A stretch of 64,000 bases of DNA from an uncultured Prevotellaceae bacterium (GCA_900318255.1 ONJX01000001.1:185828-249827); one strand, 5' to 3'. Shown: positions 33,463 through 41,728, counted from the first letter of the stretch. Notes: generated by a model from the sequence alone, not told the origin. Numbers and translations: made by a program.

Positions 33463-34326
33463 CTACCAGCTGCCGCCGGCTCCGCCGCCGCCAAAACTGC
33501 CGCCGCCAAAGCCGCCCCAGCCGCCGCTAGAGCTGCCTCCACCCCAGCTGCTGCCGCTCGACCTGCTGCTGCCAAAGGAGCCAGGGAAGATGATGGGTCC
33601 GCCAGTGTAGGTGCGAGTGTTTGAACCATTGCCCGCTCCCCCGTTTTTCATTGCCACCGCTATGATGCATATAATGGCAATGAACACGATGAGGCCCAGG
33701 ATGGCGTCGCCCGTGTCGTCGAGGTATTCCTCCTTGTTGAACTCGCCCTTCATGGCTGGCATGATCACTGCCAGGGCGTCCTTGATGCCGCCGGCATAGT
33801 CATTCTCCTTGAAGTGCGGAATCATCTCACGCTCAATGATGCGCTTGCACAGCACGTCGGGCAGCACACCCTCCACACCATAGCCCGTGGCGATAAAGGC
33901 GTTGCCTTTCTCACTCTCGGTCTTCACCTTGATGAGGATTACCACACCATTGTTGTCGCCTTCATGTCCCACGCCCCAGTCGCGCCCCAGCTGGGTGGCA
34001 TATTCCGAGATGTCGGCACCACCTATCGAGGTCACCGTCATCACCAGGATTTGGTTGCTGGTGGTGCGCGAGAAGTATTCGAGCGAGTCCTCTATCTCCT
34101 GTGCCGTGGCGGGGTCAATGACCCCTGCCAGGTCCCACAGCAGCTTCTTCTCGGTGGGTTGTTTGGGAACCGCCGTCACGTTGCCGTTGTCGCCCACGGC
34201 AGCCGCAGGCATCTGCTTCTCTTTCTCTTGGCGTGGTGGTGTTGGCGGCGTTGTCGCACCGCAAGCTGGCAATGCTGCCATGAGCAGCATTGCCACCGCG
34301 ATGAATGAGGTGATTTTATGCTTCAT
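33463..34326 (-). CDS. TPM-domain lipoprotein
   Basis: Start chosen at the ATG at 34324-34326 (MKHKITSFIAVAMLLMAALPAC), which opens a lipoprotein signal with lipobox LPAC; the frame runs upstream only as a shadow of the neighbouring gene. 287 residues: signal, TPM domain (DLAGVIDPATAQEIEDSLEYFSRTTSNQILVMTVTSIGGADISEYATQLGRDWGVG), a second hydrophobic helix (LGLIVFIAIICIIAVAM), then a Gly/Ser-rich tail ending FGGGSFGGGGAGGSW, a shape known from this family. The start overlaps the stop of the previous small TPM gene by 11 bp, so translation is probably coupled. Confidence 0.9.
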   Translation of the reverse strand: MKHKITSFIAVAMLLMAALPACGATTPPTPPRQEKEKQMPAAAVGDNGNVTAVPKQPTEKKLLWDLAGVIDPATAQEIEDSLEYFSRTTSNQILVMTVTSIGGADISEYATQLGRDWGVGHEGDNNGVVILIKVKTESEKGNAFIATGYGVEGVLPDVLCKRIIEREMIPHFKENDYAGGIKDALAVIMPAMKGEFNKEEYLDDTGDAILGLIVFIAIICIIAVAMKNGGAGNGSNTRTYTGGPIIFPGSFGSSRSSGSSWGGGSSSGGWGGFGGGSFGGGGAGGSW

Positions 34327-34753
34327 AGGAAATCTCGTTGCTAAGTTCGTTAACGTCGTCGTCCTCGATGGGGAAGTAGGCTTTGAGCTTTGTGCCCACG
34401 CGTGAGATGACGGTGCACAGACCTGTGGCGGGGTCGCCCTGCTTGAAATACTCAAGCAGGATGTCCTTCTCCTGGTCCCAGTAGTTGGCCGACACCACCT
34501 CGTTGATGCCGCTGTCGCCGAGGATGGCAAACTTGCGGCTCTCAAATGCCACAAAGATGAGCACGCCGTTGCGGTGGCGAGTCTTGTACATCCCCAGTCG
34601 GTCGAAGGCGTTGATGGCGTCGTGCATCACGTCCTTGCCACAGCGTGGGGTGATGTGCACGCGTATCTCTCCCGAGGTCATCTTCTCGGCTTCGCCAATA
34701 GCCGCCACCACGCGTCCCTGGTCGTGCTTGCTGATAAAGTTGTCGAGTTGCAT
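34316..34753 (-). CDS. Small soluble TPM-domain protein
   Basis: 145 residues from the ATG at 34751-34753 (MQLDNFISKHDQGRV). The TPM domain fills the whole protein (GEIRVHITPRCGKDVMHDAINAFDRLGMYKTRHRNGVLIFVAFESRKFAILGDSGINEVV). There is no signal peptide or membrane helix, so it is cytoplasmic. It lies between lemA and the TPM lipoprotein, matching the common lemA-TPM-TPM layout of Bacteroidetes. Confidence 0.92.
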   Translation of the reverse strand: MQLDNFISKHDQGRVVAAIGEAEKMTSGEIRVHITPRCGKDVMHDAINAFDRLGMYKTRHRNGVLIFVAFESRKFAILGDSGINEVVSANYWDQEKDILLEYFKQGDPATGLCTVISRVGTKLKAYFPIEDDDVNELSNEISYEA

Positions 34754-34804
34754 CTTTTTCTTAGTTAAGAGTGGAGAGAGTTGAGAAAGTTCATAGTTCA
34801 GTAG

Positions 34805-34824
34805 GGACAAGGCGTGCCTTGTCC
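34805..34824. repeat. Palindrome GGACAAGGC-GT-GCCTTGTCC
   Basis: A perfect 20-bp palindrome preceded by GTAG. A near-identical one is at 63295-63314, followed by CTAC. Weaker relatives lie at 1413 and 63265. Confidence 0.75.
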
Positions 34825-34874
34825 GTCACAGGGTTGAGAGCTTGTCTCTCGCGTTCCCTGTTGCACTACTTGAG

Positions 34875-35645
34875 TTAGTCCTCAAGCATGCTATCTACGT
34901 TGGGCACTTTATCGGTTCCTTCTTCGGCCTTGAATTGTGGTTTAGCTTTGAATCCGAATATGCCAGCAACGATATTGCCTGGGAACAGATCAATGTTGGT
35001 GTTATACTCTTTAACCTTCTCAATGTAGTCCTTGCGAGAAGTGTTGATGCGGTTCTCGGTGCCCTCCATCTGTGCCTGGAAATCTTTGTGCAAGTCTTCT
35101 GCCTTCAAGTCAGGATAAGCCTCATGTACAACATTGATGGCAAGATTGAGTTGTTCTTTCAGTTTCTTTTGAGAGTTGAGGTAGTTGTTGATTGCCTGCT
35201 CATCGTTGGGATCAACCTTAACACCCTTGAGAGCCTGAGCTGAGTCGGCGAGAGCCTGCATCTGCTGCAAAGCCTGGTCTTGTTGCTCGCTGTTTCTAAC
35301 ACCAGCACGGGCGTTAGTCACTCCCTGGTAGGTCTCTCTCTCGTGTTTGTCATATTTCTTAAGGTTGGCGGCAATAGTGGTATAAAGGTCGCTACGGCGT
35401 TGATAGTCGGCCTCAACCTTTGACCAAGCTGCGTCAACTTCTTTTTCTTGTGTTACAAAACTGTTGCGCTTAGAGCATCCATATCCGCAGAGAAGTATCG
35501 CGATAGCGATTAGCGCAACCAAGCCCTTGCTAAGGCCGAAGCAGCCCTTAGCGGCATTTCCTACCGAAAGATTGTTTACCGGATTTTGGTTGTTGGCTCC
35601 CATGTTGCCTTGTGGCATAGGGTTGTTAATAGTGTTCTGATCCAT
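34875..35645 (-). CDS. lemA: LemA-family protein
   Basis: 256 residues starting MDQNTINNPMPQGNM. A long Asn/Gln-rich N-terminus precedes the membrane helix (GLVALIAIAILLCGYGC) and the LemA helical bundle (SFVTQEKEVDAAWSKVEADYQRRSDLYTTIAANLKKYDKHERETYQGVTNARA). LemA proteins are membrane-anchored with an outward helical domain, function unknown, and usually sit beside TPM genes as here. The gene is first of a lemA-TPM-TPM-TPM series on the minus strand and probably an operon leader. Confidence 0.93.
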   Translation of the reverse strand: MDQNTINNPMPQGNMGANNQNPVNNLSVGNAAKGCFGLSKGLVALIAIAILLCGYGCSKRNSFVTQEKEVDAAWSKVEADYQRRSDLYTTIAANLKKYDKHERETYQGVTNARAGVRNSEQQDQALQQMQALADSAQALKGVKVDPNDEQAINNYLNSQKKLKEQLNLAINVVHEAYPDLKAEDLHKDFQAQMEGTENRINTSRKDYIEKVKEYNTNIDLFPGNIVAGIFGFKAKPQFKAEEGTDKVPNVDSMLED

Positions 35646-35846
35646 GATTTTTATGAATTAAAATGTTAAAATAAATTTTTTTGTAAAAGTAATGCTTTTT
35701 GTTGAGATAGTCACAATTTTTGTGCCAAAAAAATGATATTTATGTAAAAAAGCGACAGCAGGCTTACGCCGCCTTTGTCTCCTCTTCTCTTTAGAAGGAC
35801 TTATAATTTACTCGAATGGCACTTTTTTTTGTCGCGTTATGGCAGG

Positions 35847-36545
35847 TTATAGGTCGAGAAGTTTTTCTTTTAGGATGTCGATGCCCTCTACCGCTGTGGT
35901 CTTGATGTGATGATAGTCGAGCGCGTCGCAGGCATTGATTTCCCCTGGGTCGATGAGAAAGCGTGCTGCAGCCCTTGGCACATACTGGAGCAGTCCGGCA
36001 GCAGGATACACGTTGAGCGAGGTGCCTATGATGACAAAGATGTCGGCTTGCTTGACGATGCCCTTGGCGACCTGGATGTTAGGCACCGGTTCGCCAAAGA
36101 GCACGATGAATGGTCGCAGCTGCGAGCCGTCGGTCGCTTTCTCGCCTATTGTGATGGGCTCACCGAGGGGTTTCTCCTTGATGCACTTGGGGTCGTTAGG
36201 GTTCATTGAGCCCGTGACCTTGCGCAGCTCGCCATGCAGGTGCAGCACGCTGGTGCTGCCGGCGCGCTCGTGCAGGTCGTCAACATTCTGGGTAATAATC
36301 GTCACTTTATAGCCCTTCTCAAGCTCGGCAAGCACTTGGTGCGCATGGTTGGGCTGCACCGTGAGGAGGTTCTTGCGTCGCGCGTTGTAGAACTCGAGCA
36401 CCTTGGCTCGGTTGTTGCGATATCCGCTGAGGCTCGCCAGCTCTTTAGCGTCGTAGTTCTGCCACAGTCCGTTCTTGTCGCGAAAGGTGCTCAGTCCACT
36501 CTCGGCCGAGATGCCCGCACCAGTAAGTATTACCAAATGTTTCAT
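35847..36545 (-). CDS. cobB: SIR2-family NAD-dependent deacylase (sirtuin, CobB type)
   Basis: 232 residues. Sirtuins remove acyl groups from lysines using NAD. Motifs: LTGAGISAESGLSTFRD, TQNVDDLHERAG, the catalytic His in LHLHGEL, IVLFGEPVP, and IIGTSLNVYPAAGLLQYVP. The EFYNARRK segment has Tyr and Arg three positions apart (YxxR), as in class III sirtuins that prefer succinyl or malonyl lysines. The region that usually has four zinc cysteines (between LHGEL and FGEP) has only one Cys, so the zinc site is absent. A MITE-like element sits 9 bp upstream of the start codon, inside the leader. Confidence 0.94.
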   Translation of the reverse strand: MKHLVILTGAGISAESGLSTFRDKNGLWQNYDAKELASLSGYRNNRAKVLEFYNARRKNLLTVQPNHAHQVLAELEKGYKVTIITQNVDDLHERAGSTSVLHLHGELRKVTGSMNPNDPKCIKEKPLGEPITIGEKATDGSQLRPFIVLFGEPVPNIQVAKGIVKQADIFVIIGTSLNVYPAAGLLQYVPRAAARFLIDPGEINACDALDYHHIKTTAVEGIDILKEKLLDL

Positions 36546-36554
36546 GTGTGCTTA

Positions 36555-36729
36555 GGTGGGTTCTATAAATTAATAAAAAGTTGAGATGGGTTCTTGGCTG
36601 TTTTTGTCTCTTTTTGGCATCTGTTGCGTTAAATCATTGATACTTAGTCCGCTATGCCGCTGCTGCTTTAACTTCTCATCTGCTCGAGAATAAATCAAAA
36701 ACATATCAAGTTAATTTATAGAACCCACC
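36555..36729. mobile_element. MITE-like element in the cobB leader (175 bp, 19-bp TIRs, CTTA flanks)
   Basis: GGTGGGTTCTATAAATTAA (36555-36573) and TTAATTTATAGAACCCACC (36711-36729) are perfect 19-bp inverted repeats. CTTA flanks both ends (36551-36554 and 36730-36733), consistent with a 4-bp target duplication. The 137-bp interior has no open frame. It has the form of a non-autonomous insertion element whose transposase lies elsewhere. Confidence 0.85.
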
Positions 36730-36741
36730 CTTAATAAAGTG

Positions 36742-36749
36742 CAAAGGTA
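36742..36749 (-). promoter_or_regulatory. -7 box of the cobB promoter, outside the MITE
   Basis: Minus strand TACCTTTG, a perfect -7 box. The expected start site is near 36735, right beside the MITE, so the element lies between transcription start and ATG. A TTTG is found 23 bp upstream. Confidence 0.65.
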
Positions 36750-36889
36750 GTGATTATTTCGTAAAAAATACACAAAGCCAGCGTTTATTTATTGATTTGT
36801 CTTTTGTTAAAAAGGGTAATATTGTTGCATTGGGGGTTAAAAAAGGCGCATTTCTTGGCGGTAGCCCAATGCGCTTAAAATATATTACC

Positions 36890-36897
36890 TACATTTG
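36890..36897 (+). promoter_or_regulatory. -7 box of the ompP1/fadL-like gene
   Basis: TACATTTG matches TAnnTTTG, 47 bp before the start codon. An inverted repeat (GCGCATT ... AATGCGC at 36847-36874) sits where the -33 region is and may be an operator. Confidence 0.55.
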
Positions 36898-36943
36898 CAA
36901 AGAATTCAAAAAATAGGTAATTAAACTTAAAATAAAGGGTAAT

Positions 36944-38407
36944 ATGAAGAAAATGTTTCTAGTGCTGTCGCTAGTGGCAGCAGCAGTGGGCGCCCAGGCT
37001 GGCGGCTTGCTGCATAACACTAACCAGCACATCGCCTTCCTGCGCATGATGGCGCGTGGAGCGAGTCACGAGATAGATGCCGTTTATACCAATCCGGCTG
37101 GCATCGCGTTCATGGATCACGATGGCTGGGCACTGTCGCTCAACATCCAGAGTGCCTACCAAACGCGCAACATCGATGCCACGGTGATGACTCCCGCCGG
37201 AATGGGATTGTTCCCTAACGACACCTTTAATAAAAAATATAAGGGCGATGCGGCGGCACCCATTCTGCCGTCGGTTTATGCCGTCTATAAGACTCCCAAA
37301 TGGGCTGTGTCGGGATTTATTGGCGTAGTGGGCGGTGGCGGCAAGGCCACCTTCGACGAGGGTCTGCCACTCTTTGACGCGGCAGTCATGGCAGGCACTT
37401 ATCTGGGAACCTCGGCGCTGGCTCCTTACCTGGGCGGCCCGGTAAGCCCCGACCAGTACTCCATTGATGGCTACATGAAAGGCAGGCAGTACATCTTTGG
37501 CGGGCAGCTGGGCTTCTCCTATAAGTTTAACGACCACTTCTCGGGATATGCCGGATTTCGTGCCAACTATTTCAGTGGTAATTATAAAGGCTATGTCAAG
37601 GCTACAGCCCATCAGGACCTGGCCGCCAAGCTTCAAGCCATAGGTGCGGCTACGGGCAACCAGCAGCTCGTGGACATGGCTGGCGAGAATGGTATCGCAC
37701 ACATCGCGCTTAATTGCGACCAAACAGGATGGGGCATCACTCCAATCCTGGGTGTCAACTTCAAGTGGAAAGGCCTCACCGTGGCAGCAAAATATGAGTT
37801 TAAGACCAACCTGAACATTGAAAACGATGCCAAGGAAGAACCCATAGCACGGCCGGAGCAATATAAAAGCGCTATTGAACCCTACAAGCACGGCGTGAAC
37901 ACCCCAAGCGACATCCCTAGCGTGCTCTATGCTGCTGTGGGCTATGAGTTTATCCCCCGCAAGCTGCGCGGCACCGTGGAGTATCACTACTATGACGACC
38001 GTCACGCCGACATGGCCGGTGGCAAGAACAAGGAGCTCACTCACGGCACTCACGAGATTCTCGCCGGCGTGGAGTGGGACATCAACAAGACCTTCACCGT
38101 GAGCGCCGGTTTCCAGCGCACCGACTACGGCCTGAGCGACAAGTATCAGAGTAACACCTCGTTCTCTTGCGATAGCTACTCCATTGGTCTTGGTGGCGCC
38201 ATCAATGTTTCTAAAAATGTGAAGATCAATTTGGGCTACTTCTGGACCACCTACACCGACTACAAGAAGGCAATGCCCGCCGTAATTGACCCCAAAACTG
38301 GCGAGTTAATTGGTGGCTACAATGATGTTTCTCCAATGTTGCCTGGCACCGACGTATATAGCCGTACCAATAAGGTCTTTGGTGCCGGTGTAGATTTCAA
38401 GTTCTAA
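36944..38407 (+). CDS. OmpP1/FadL/TodX-family outer membrane transporter
   Basis: 487 residues with a signal peptide (MKKMFLVLSLVAAAVGAQAGG). After it comes the FadL N-terminal hatch (IAFLRMMARGASHEIDAVYTNPAGIAFM), then beta strands throughout and the typical last strand TNKVFGAGVDFKF ending in Phe. Members of this family carry long-chain fatty acids and other hydrophobic compounds across the outer membrane. It has its own promoter and strong terminator, so it is a single-gene unit. The substrate is unknown. Confidence 0.94.
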   Translation: MKKMFLVLSLVAAAVGAQAGGLLHNTNQHIAFLRMMARGASHEIDAVYTNPAGIAFMDHDGWALSLNIQSAYQTRNIDATVMTPAGMGLFPNDTFNKKYKGDAAAPILPSVYAVYKTPKWAVSGFIGVVGGGGKATFDEGLPLFDAAVMAGTYLGTSALAPYLGGPVSPDQYSIDGYMKGRQYIFGGQLGFSYKFNDHFSGYAGFRANYFSGNYKGYVKATAHQDLAAKLQAIGAATGNQQLVDMAGENGIAHIALNCDQTGWGITPILGVNFKWKGLTVAAKYEFKTNLNIENDAKEEPIARPEQYKSAIEPYKHGVNTPSDIPSVLYAAVGYEFIPRKLRGTVEYHYYDDRHADMAGGKNKELTHGTHEILAGVEWDINKTFTVSAGFQRTDYGLSDKYQSNTSFSCDSYSIGLGGAINVSKNVKINLGYFWTTYTDYKKAMPAVIDPKTGELIGGYNDVSPMLPGTDVYSRTNKVFGAGVDFKF

Positions 38408-38436
38408 ATCAGAATAATAGACGTGCAAAAATAAAA

Positions 38437-38476
38437 TTAGACAACTAGGGTCAACCCAGTTGTCTAATTTTTTTTA
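38437..38476 (+). terminator. Rho-independent terminator of the porin gene
   Basis: TTAGACAACTgGG pairs with CCcAGTTGTCTAA around a short loop, followed by T8. Confidence 0.93.
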
Positions 38477-38492
38477 TCTTTAGGATGTTACA

Positions 38493-38843
38493 TCAAAGCC
38501 ATAGCATATAGTCTTGCCAGTCGGTGATCATGTGTAGCACTAATCCCACGCCTGTGGCACGTAGCCACCAGGGCCAGTGAAGTTTTTCGTAAGGGATAAG
38601 GCATAGTGCCACATATATTGCAATGGCAGGGTAGGAGTGTAGAGGATGAAAACCGATGCTCATCCTGTTAGGGTCAAAAATGGGAGTCGCCATCAGGTGG
38701 TCTAAATCTACCAGCATGGTGGCTAGCATGATGAGAAAGGCTTTCGCCCGGCGTTCTTTCTTGAAGCACAGTGCTATTATCGCTGGTGCAAGCAGGTGCA
38801 GGCCATAATGAGCGATTGCCCTCCAGGGGAGTTGTTCTATCAT
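38493..38843 (-). CDS. DUF6122-type small membrane protein
   Basis: 116 residues from the ATG at 38841-38843 (MIEQLPWRAIAHYGLHLLAPA). Four hydrophobic helices carry conserved acids and His: HYGLHLLAPAIIA, LVDLDHLMATPIFDPNRMSIGFHPLHSY and HMITDWQDYMLW. The His/Asp pattern resembles YdjM-like membrane hydrolases, suggesting a metal-dependent lipid hydrolase, but this is inference. It is the last gene of the long minus-strand cluster running from 48.9 kb and is separated by 65 bp from the next gene. Confidence 0.8.
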   Translation of the reverse strand: MIEQLPWRAIAHYGLHLLAPAIIALCFKKERRAKAFLIMLATMLVDLDHLMATPIFDPNRMSIGFHPLHSYPAIAIYVALCLIPYEKLHWPWWLRATGVGLVLHMITDWQDYMLWL

Positions 38844-38908
38844 AGGACTAAAAGGGGAATTTGCGTCATCAAAGAAAAGGGGGTGGGGGCTTTTGATATG
38901 AAATGTGG

Positions 38909-39523
38909 TTACAAGTTTTTGATGACGAAAATGATGGTTGCGATGAGTAGTAGCACGATGATGCATCCTGGCATAGAGATGACGCAGGAGCGTGTCTTGA
39001 GCTGCTGTTGTGGCGGGTTAGGGTTGCCGTGCTCGTCGAAGGGGGCGTCTTTTGGGTCGTATTTCTCTCTTACTGGTGCTTTGCTAGGTAGCCCAGTGTA
39101 GTGGTCAATGAGAATTTTGCGCGGGTGGAGGCCATCGTAGGGCGACACCACGCCGTTGTTCTCGAGCTGCTGCATCAGTTGTTCGGCGCGCTCGGGCGGT
39201 ATGTCGAAATATCGCTGCAGCATGGGCAGCGAGATGGCGTTGCAAGTGCGCAGGTAGGCTACCGCTGCGTTATACAGAGGGTCGAGACCTTCGGTCTGGT
39301 GCGCGTGTGTCTCATAGTAGAGGTCGCCCTTGAATTGTGGCGGCTCTGGGTCGGGGTGTCGCAGCTCGTCGGCAGTGGCTTTGTCGTTGGGGATATAGGC
39401 TATGCCATCTACAATCTTGAGCATCGACATGCACTGCGGGCATGTGATGATGTGGTTGAGCTTCGCAAGTTCTTCTTCGCTCTGGATGGTGGTGTGTCCG
39501 CACTTGGGACATTCTATTCTCAT
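38909..39523 (-). CDS. Zinc ribbon + FtsK-gamma-like winged helix + tail anchor
   Basis: 204 residues. Residues ~4-35 form a zinc ribbon (CPKC ... CPQC with a long spacer). Residues ~85-140 (AVAYLRTCNAISLPMLQRYF and onwards through IPPERAEQLMQQLENNGVVSP) match the FtsK gamma domain, the winged helix that in FtsK reads KOPS DNA motifs. There is no motor. A C-terminal membrane helix (GCIIVLLLIATIIFVI) anchors it. So the protein could hold DNA or a protein partner at the membrane. It is part of the 38.5-48.9 kb cluster; its neighbour also has a zinc ribbon and a tail anchor. Confidence 0.85.
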   Translation of the reverse strand: MRIECPKCGHTTIQSEEELAKLNHIITCPQCMSMLKIVDGIAYIPNDKATADELRHPDPEPPQFKGDLYYETHAHQTEGLDPLYNAAVAYLRTCNAISLPMLQRYFDIPPERAEQLMQQLENNGVVSPYDGLHPRKILIDHYTGLPSKAPVREKYDPKDAPFDEHGNPNPPQQQLKTRSCVISMPGCIIVLLLIATIIFVIKNL

Positions 39524-39558
39524 AGTGCTAGTGAGTTGTTGTTAGGGGGTGGGGATAG

Positions 39559-40266
39559 TTATTCGTAATGGGCACCAATTATTATATAAATGATGAAGAA
39601 TAGTGCCACGGCAACGATGGTGAGGGTGAGGCACCCTCCAATGCTGTGGATGCTGAACCTTGACGGCGAGGAGCCTGTGCTCTTGCTGGCGGCTCGTCGC
39701 CTGTTGCCATTTCTTGATGATTGCTGCTGTTTCACGGGAGATGTGTGGTGTGGAGGGTATTGCGGTGGAATGTAGGTGGAATGTTTGTTGGCGGGCACAC
39801 GCCGGGCGGGTGGTGTTGACGCCCTGAGCCTCGCCGCTTCCTGCTGTGCCGCTGTGAGTGACGGCTTGGGGGGTGGTGCGGTCACCCTCACATATTTTCC
39901 GCATTTAGGGCAAAAGTTCACGCCCTCCTTGAGGAATGCCCCGCAATGCTTGCAGTAGCGCATCACGTCGTCGATGTGTGGTAGCGGCTGGTGCAGTGGG
40001 GGAGTGGTGGCGCCAGGTTTTGCCTCTGGCTGGCGTGGTGTGGGCGACATGGCTGGTGGCGTGTGGCTAGGCGGCGCTTGCTCTCTTGTGGCGAGGGCAG
40101 CAGTGGTGTCGTCGCTGGGCACAGCTGGTGCTTTGGCGTTGAACAGGTCGGGGTCCACGTCAATCTCGGCGAGGCACTGTGGGCACACTAGGTGCCCGCT
40201 TTGGTTCTCAAGCTCCTCGAGCGACACGTCGATATGTTTACCGCATTTGGTACAGAAAATATGCAC
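39559..40266 (-). CDS. Double zinc-ribbon tail-anchored protein
   Basis: 235 residues. The N-terminus has a ribbon CTKC ... CPQC with the same long spacer (ISLEELEN-type) as the next gene, and residues ~100-125 have a second, shorter ribbon CKHCGAFLKEGVNFCPKC. A Pro/Thr/Ala-rich linker and a basic segment (RNGNRRRAASKS) lead to a C-terminal helix (GGCLTLTIVAVALFFIIYIIIG). The topology puts the ribbons in the cytoplasm. No enzymatic motif is seen; it may be an adaptor. It belongs to the 38.5-48.9 kb cluster. Confidence 0.84.
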   Translation of the reverse strand: MHIFCTKCGKHIDVSLEELENQSGHLVCPQCLAEIDVDPDLFNAKAPAVPSDDTTAALATREQAPPSHTPPAMSPTPRQPEAKPGATTPPLHQPLPHIDDVMRYCKHCGAFLKEGVNFCPKCGKYVRVTAPPPKPSLTAAQQEAARLRASTPPARRVPANKHSTYIPPQYPPHHTSPVKQQQSSRNGNRRRAASKSTGSSPSRFSIHSIGGCLTLTIVAVALFFIIYIIIGAHYE

Positions 40267-40270
40267 TCTC

Positions 40271-40310
40271 TTTTTAAGTGTTAAATGTGAAGTGTTAAGT
40301 GTAAAGTGGA
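40271..40310. repeat. 7-bp AAGTGTT array
   Basis: TAAGTGTTAAATGTGAAGTG and further heptamers: about five units, ahead of the double zinc-ribbon gene. Confidence 0.8.
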
Positions 40311-40366
40311 GCAGTTTTTTAATTCCACTATTTTACTGCTCCACTGTTACACTGGGTCATTAAAAA

Positions 40367-41728
40367 TCACACATAGTGCACAATGGCTTTTACCACGATG
40401 TGCCACTTGCCGTTCTCGAGCTGGGCTCGTCCGGCACGGTCGGTGATGATGCGTGTCTTGCCAGCAGTTGACTGGATGTTGTTGCCCGAGCAAGCCTTAG
40501 CGAGGGTGTCGCCAGGCATGAGCAGCGCTAGCTTCTGAGCCTCGCTCTTGCCGATAACGGTGAACGAGCCGCTCTTGCCGTCCATTGTGGTGAGCTCGAA
40601 GATGGAGTTGCCGGGTTCGTAGGCCGATGATGTGCGCGAGAAGTTGTCGTTCTCGTCGGGCTTAGCCATGAAGAGGATGCGTGGCTCGCCAAAGGCGGCG
40701 GCAGGCTGTGGCTCTTCTTTCTTGGGCTCTTCGAGCTTCACTTCTTCTCTCTTGGGCTCTTCTCCCTTGGGCTCTTCTCTCTTAGGCTCCTCTCTCTTGG
40801 GCTCCTCTCTTCTAGGTTGCTCTTTTCTAGGCTCCTCTCTCTTGGGCTCTTGTCTCTTTGGTTCCACCTTCTCGGCCTTTCTCTCGGCAGGCTTGTTGTT
40901 TTTGTCGGTGGGTTTGTTGAAGTCTATCTTCTGAGCCTGAGCGAGGTTGTCGTTGGAGTTCTTCTGCTCGGGTCTGTTCTCACGTCGAGGTGCTGTGCGG
41001 CCGTTCTCGTCTTGTGTTTTGAGGGTGGCGCGCATCTTGTCGATTTGCTTCTGCAGGTTCTTGATGTCGTCGTTAGCATCGCGCATGAGCACTTGGTTCT
41101 CTTTGCGAGCTTGCATGGCCAGGAAGGTGGCGAGGGCACCCAGAGCCAGGCCTAGCAGCGAGATGAAATATAGGAAGCCGTGACCACCGTGGCTTTCTTT
41201 GTCGGCGTTGTCTTTAGAGCTGGCAGCCTTAGTGGTGTCGCCGGCAGCAACCACATTGTTGCCACCAGTAGCAGTGGTGGCAGCAGTAGCAGTGGTGGCA
41301 GCGGTAGTGGTGGCGGCATTGTCGGTAGTGCTTTGCACTGCGTTGCCGTCGTGGCTGGCGTTGTATTTCTCCACGTCGCTCTTCACCCTGCCCTTGATGA
41401 AAGGCTTGTTGTACTCACTCATGATTACTGAGAGGAGCTTCTCTAAGTTGCCGCTCTCGCCCTCGTGAGCTTTGAGCTTGTCGTAATACTCTACCCACTT
41501 CGACTTGCTGCCGTAGGCCACTCTCAGGTCATCGAGCGAATAGTTCTCGCTGGTCTTGCTGATGATTTCGCTCTCGGCTTTTCCGAATCCCAAATCGGTG
41601 GCAATCCATTGTGCTCCCACTGCGAGGCCATGCTTCCATTGTCCTTCGGTGAGGTTCCCGTCTTGAGCTTTTAGGCTCATTGTGCCCATTGCCATGAAGC
41701 ACACTAAAATTACTAAAATTTTCTTCAT
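40367..41728 (-). CDS. Membrane-spanning coiled-coil protein with KREEP repeats
   Basis: 453 residues. A signal peptide (MKKILVILVCFMAMGTMSLKAQ) leads an exported domain (~25-135), then an Ala/Thr-rich linker and a membrane helix (GFLYFISLLGLALGALATFLAM, ~185-206). A coiled coil follows (KENQVLMRDANDDIKNLQKQIDKMRATL), then about 60 residues of EEPKRE repeats, and a C-terminal domain (~340-453; FGEPRILFMAKPDENDNF to HIVVKAIVHYV). By topology it links periplasm to cytoplasm. I do not recognise the family. It lies 49 bp after the giant Hsp70-fold gene and is likely co-transcribed with it. Confidence 0.85.
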   Translation of the reverse strand: MKKILVILVCFMAMGTMSLKAQDGNLTEGQWKHGLAVGAQWIATDLGFGKAESEIISKTSENYSLDDLRVAYGSKSKWVEYYDKLKAHEGESGNLEKLLSVIMSEYNKPFIKGRVKSDVEKYNASHDGNAVQSTTDNAATTTAATTATAATTATGGNNVVAAGDTTKAASSKDNADKESHGGHGFLYFISLLGLALGALATFLAMQARKENQVLMRDANDDIKNLQKQIDKMRATLKTQDENGRTAPRRENRPEQKNSNDNLAQAQKIDFNKPTDKNNKPAERKAEKVEPKRQEPKREEPRKEQPRREEPKREEPKREEPKGEEPKREEVKLEEPKKEEPQPAAAFGEPRILFMAKPDENDNFSRTSSAYEPGNSIFELTTMDGKSGSFTVIGKSEAQKLALLMPGDTLAKACSGNNIQSTAGKTRIITDRAGRAQLENGKWHIVVKAIVHYV

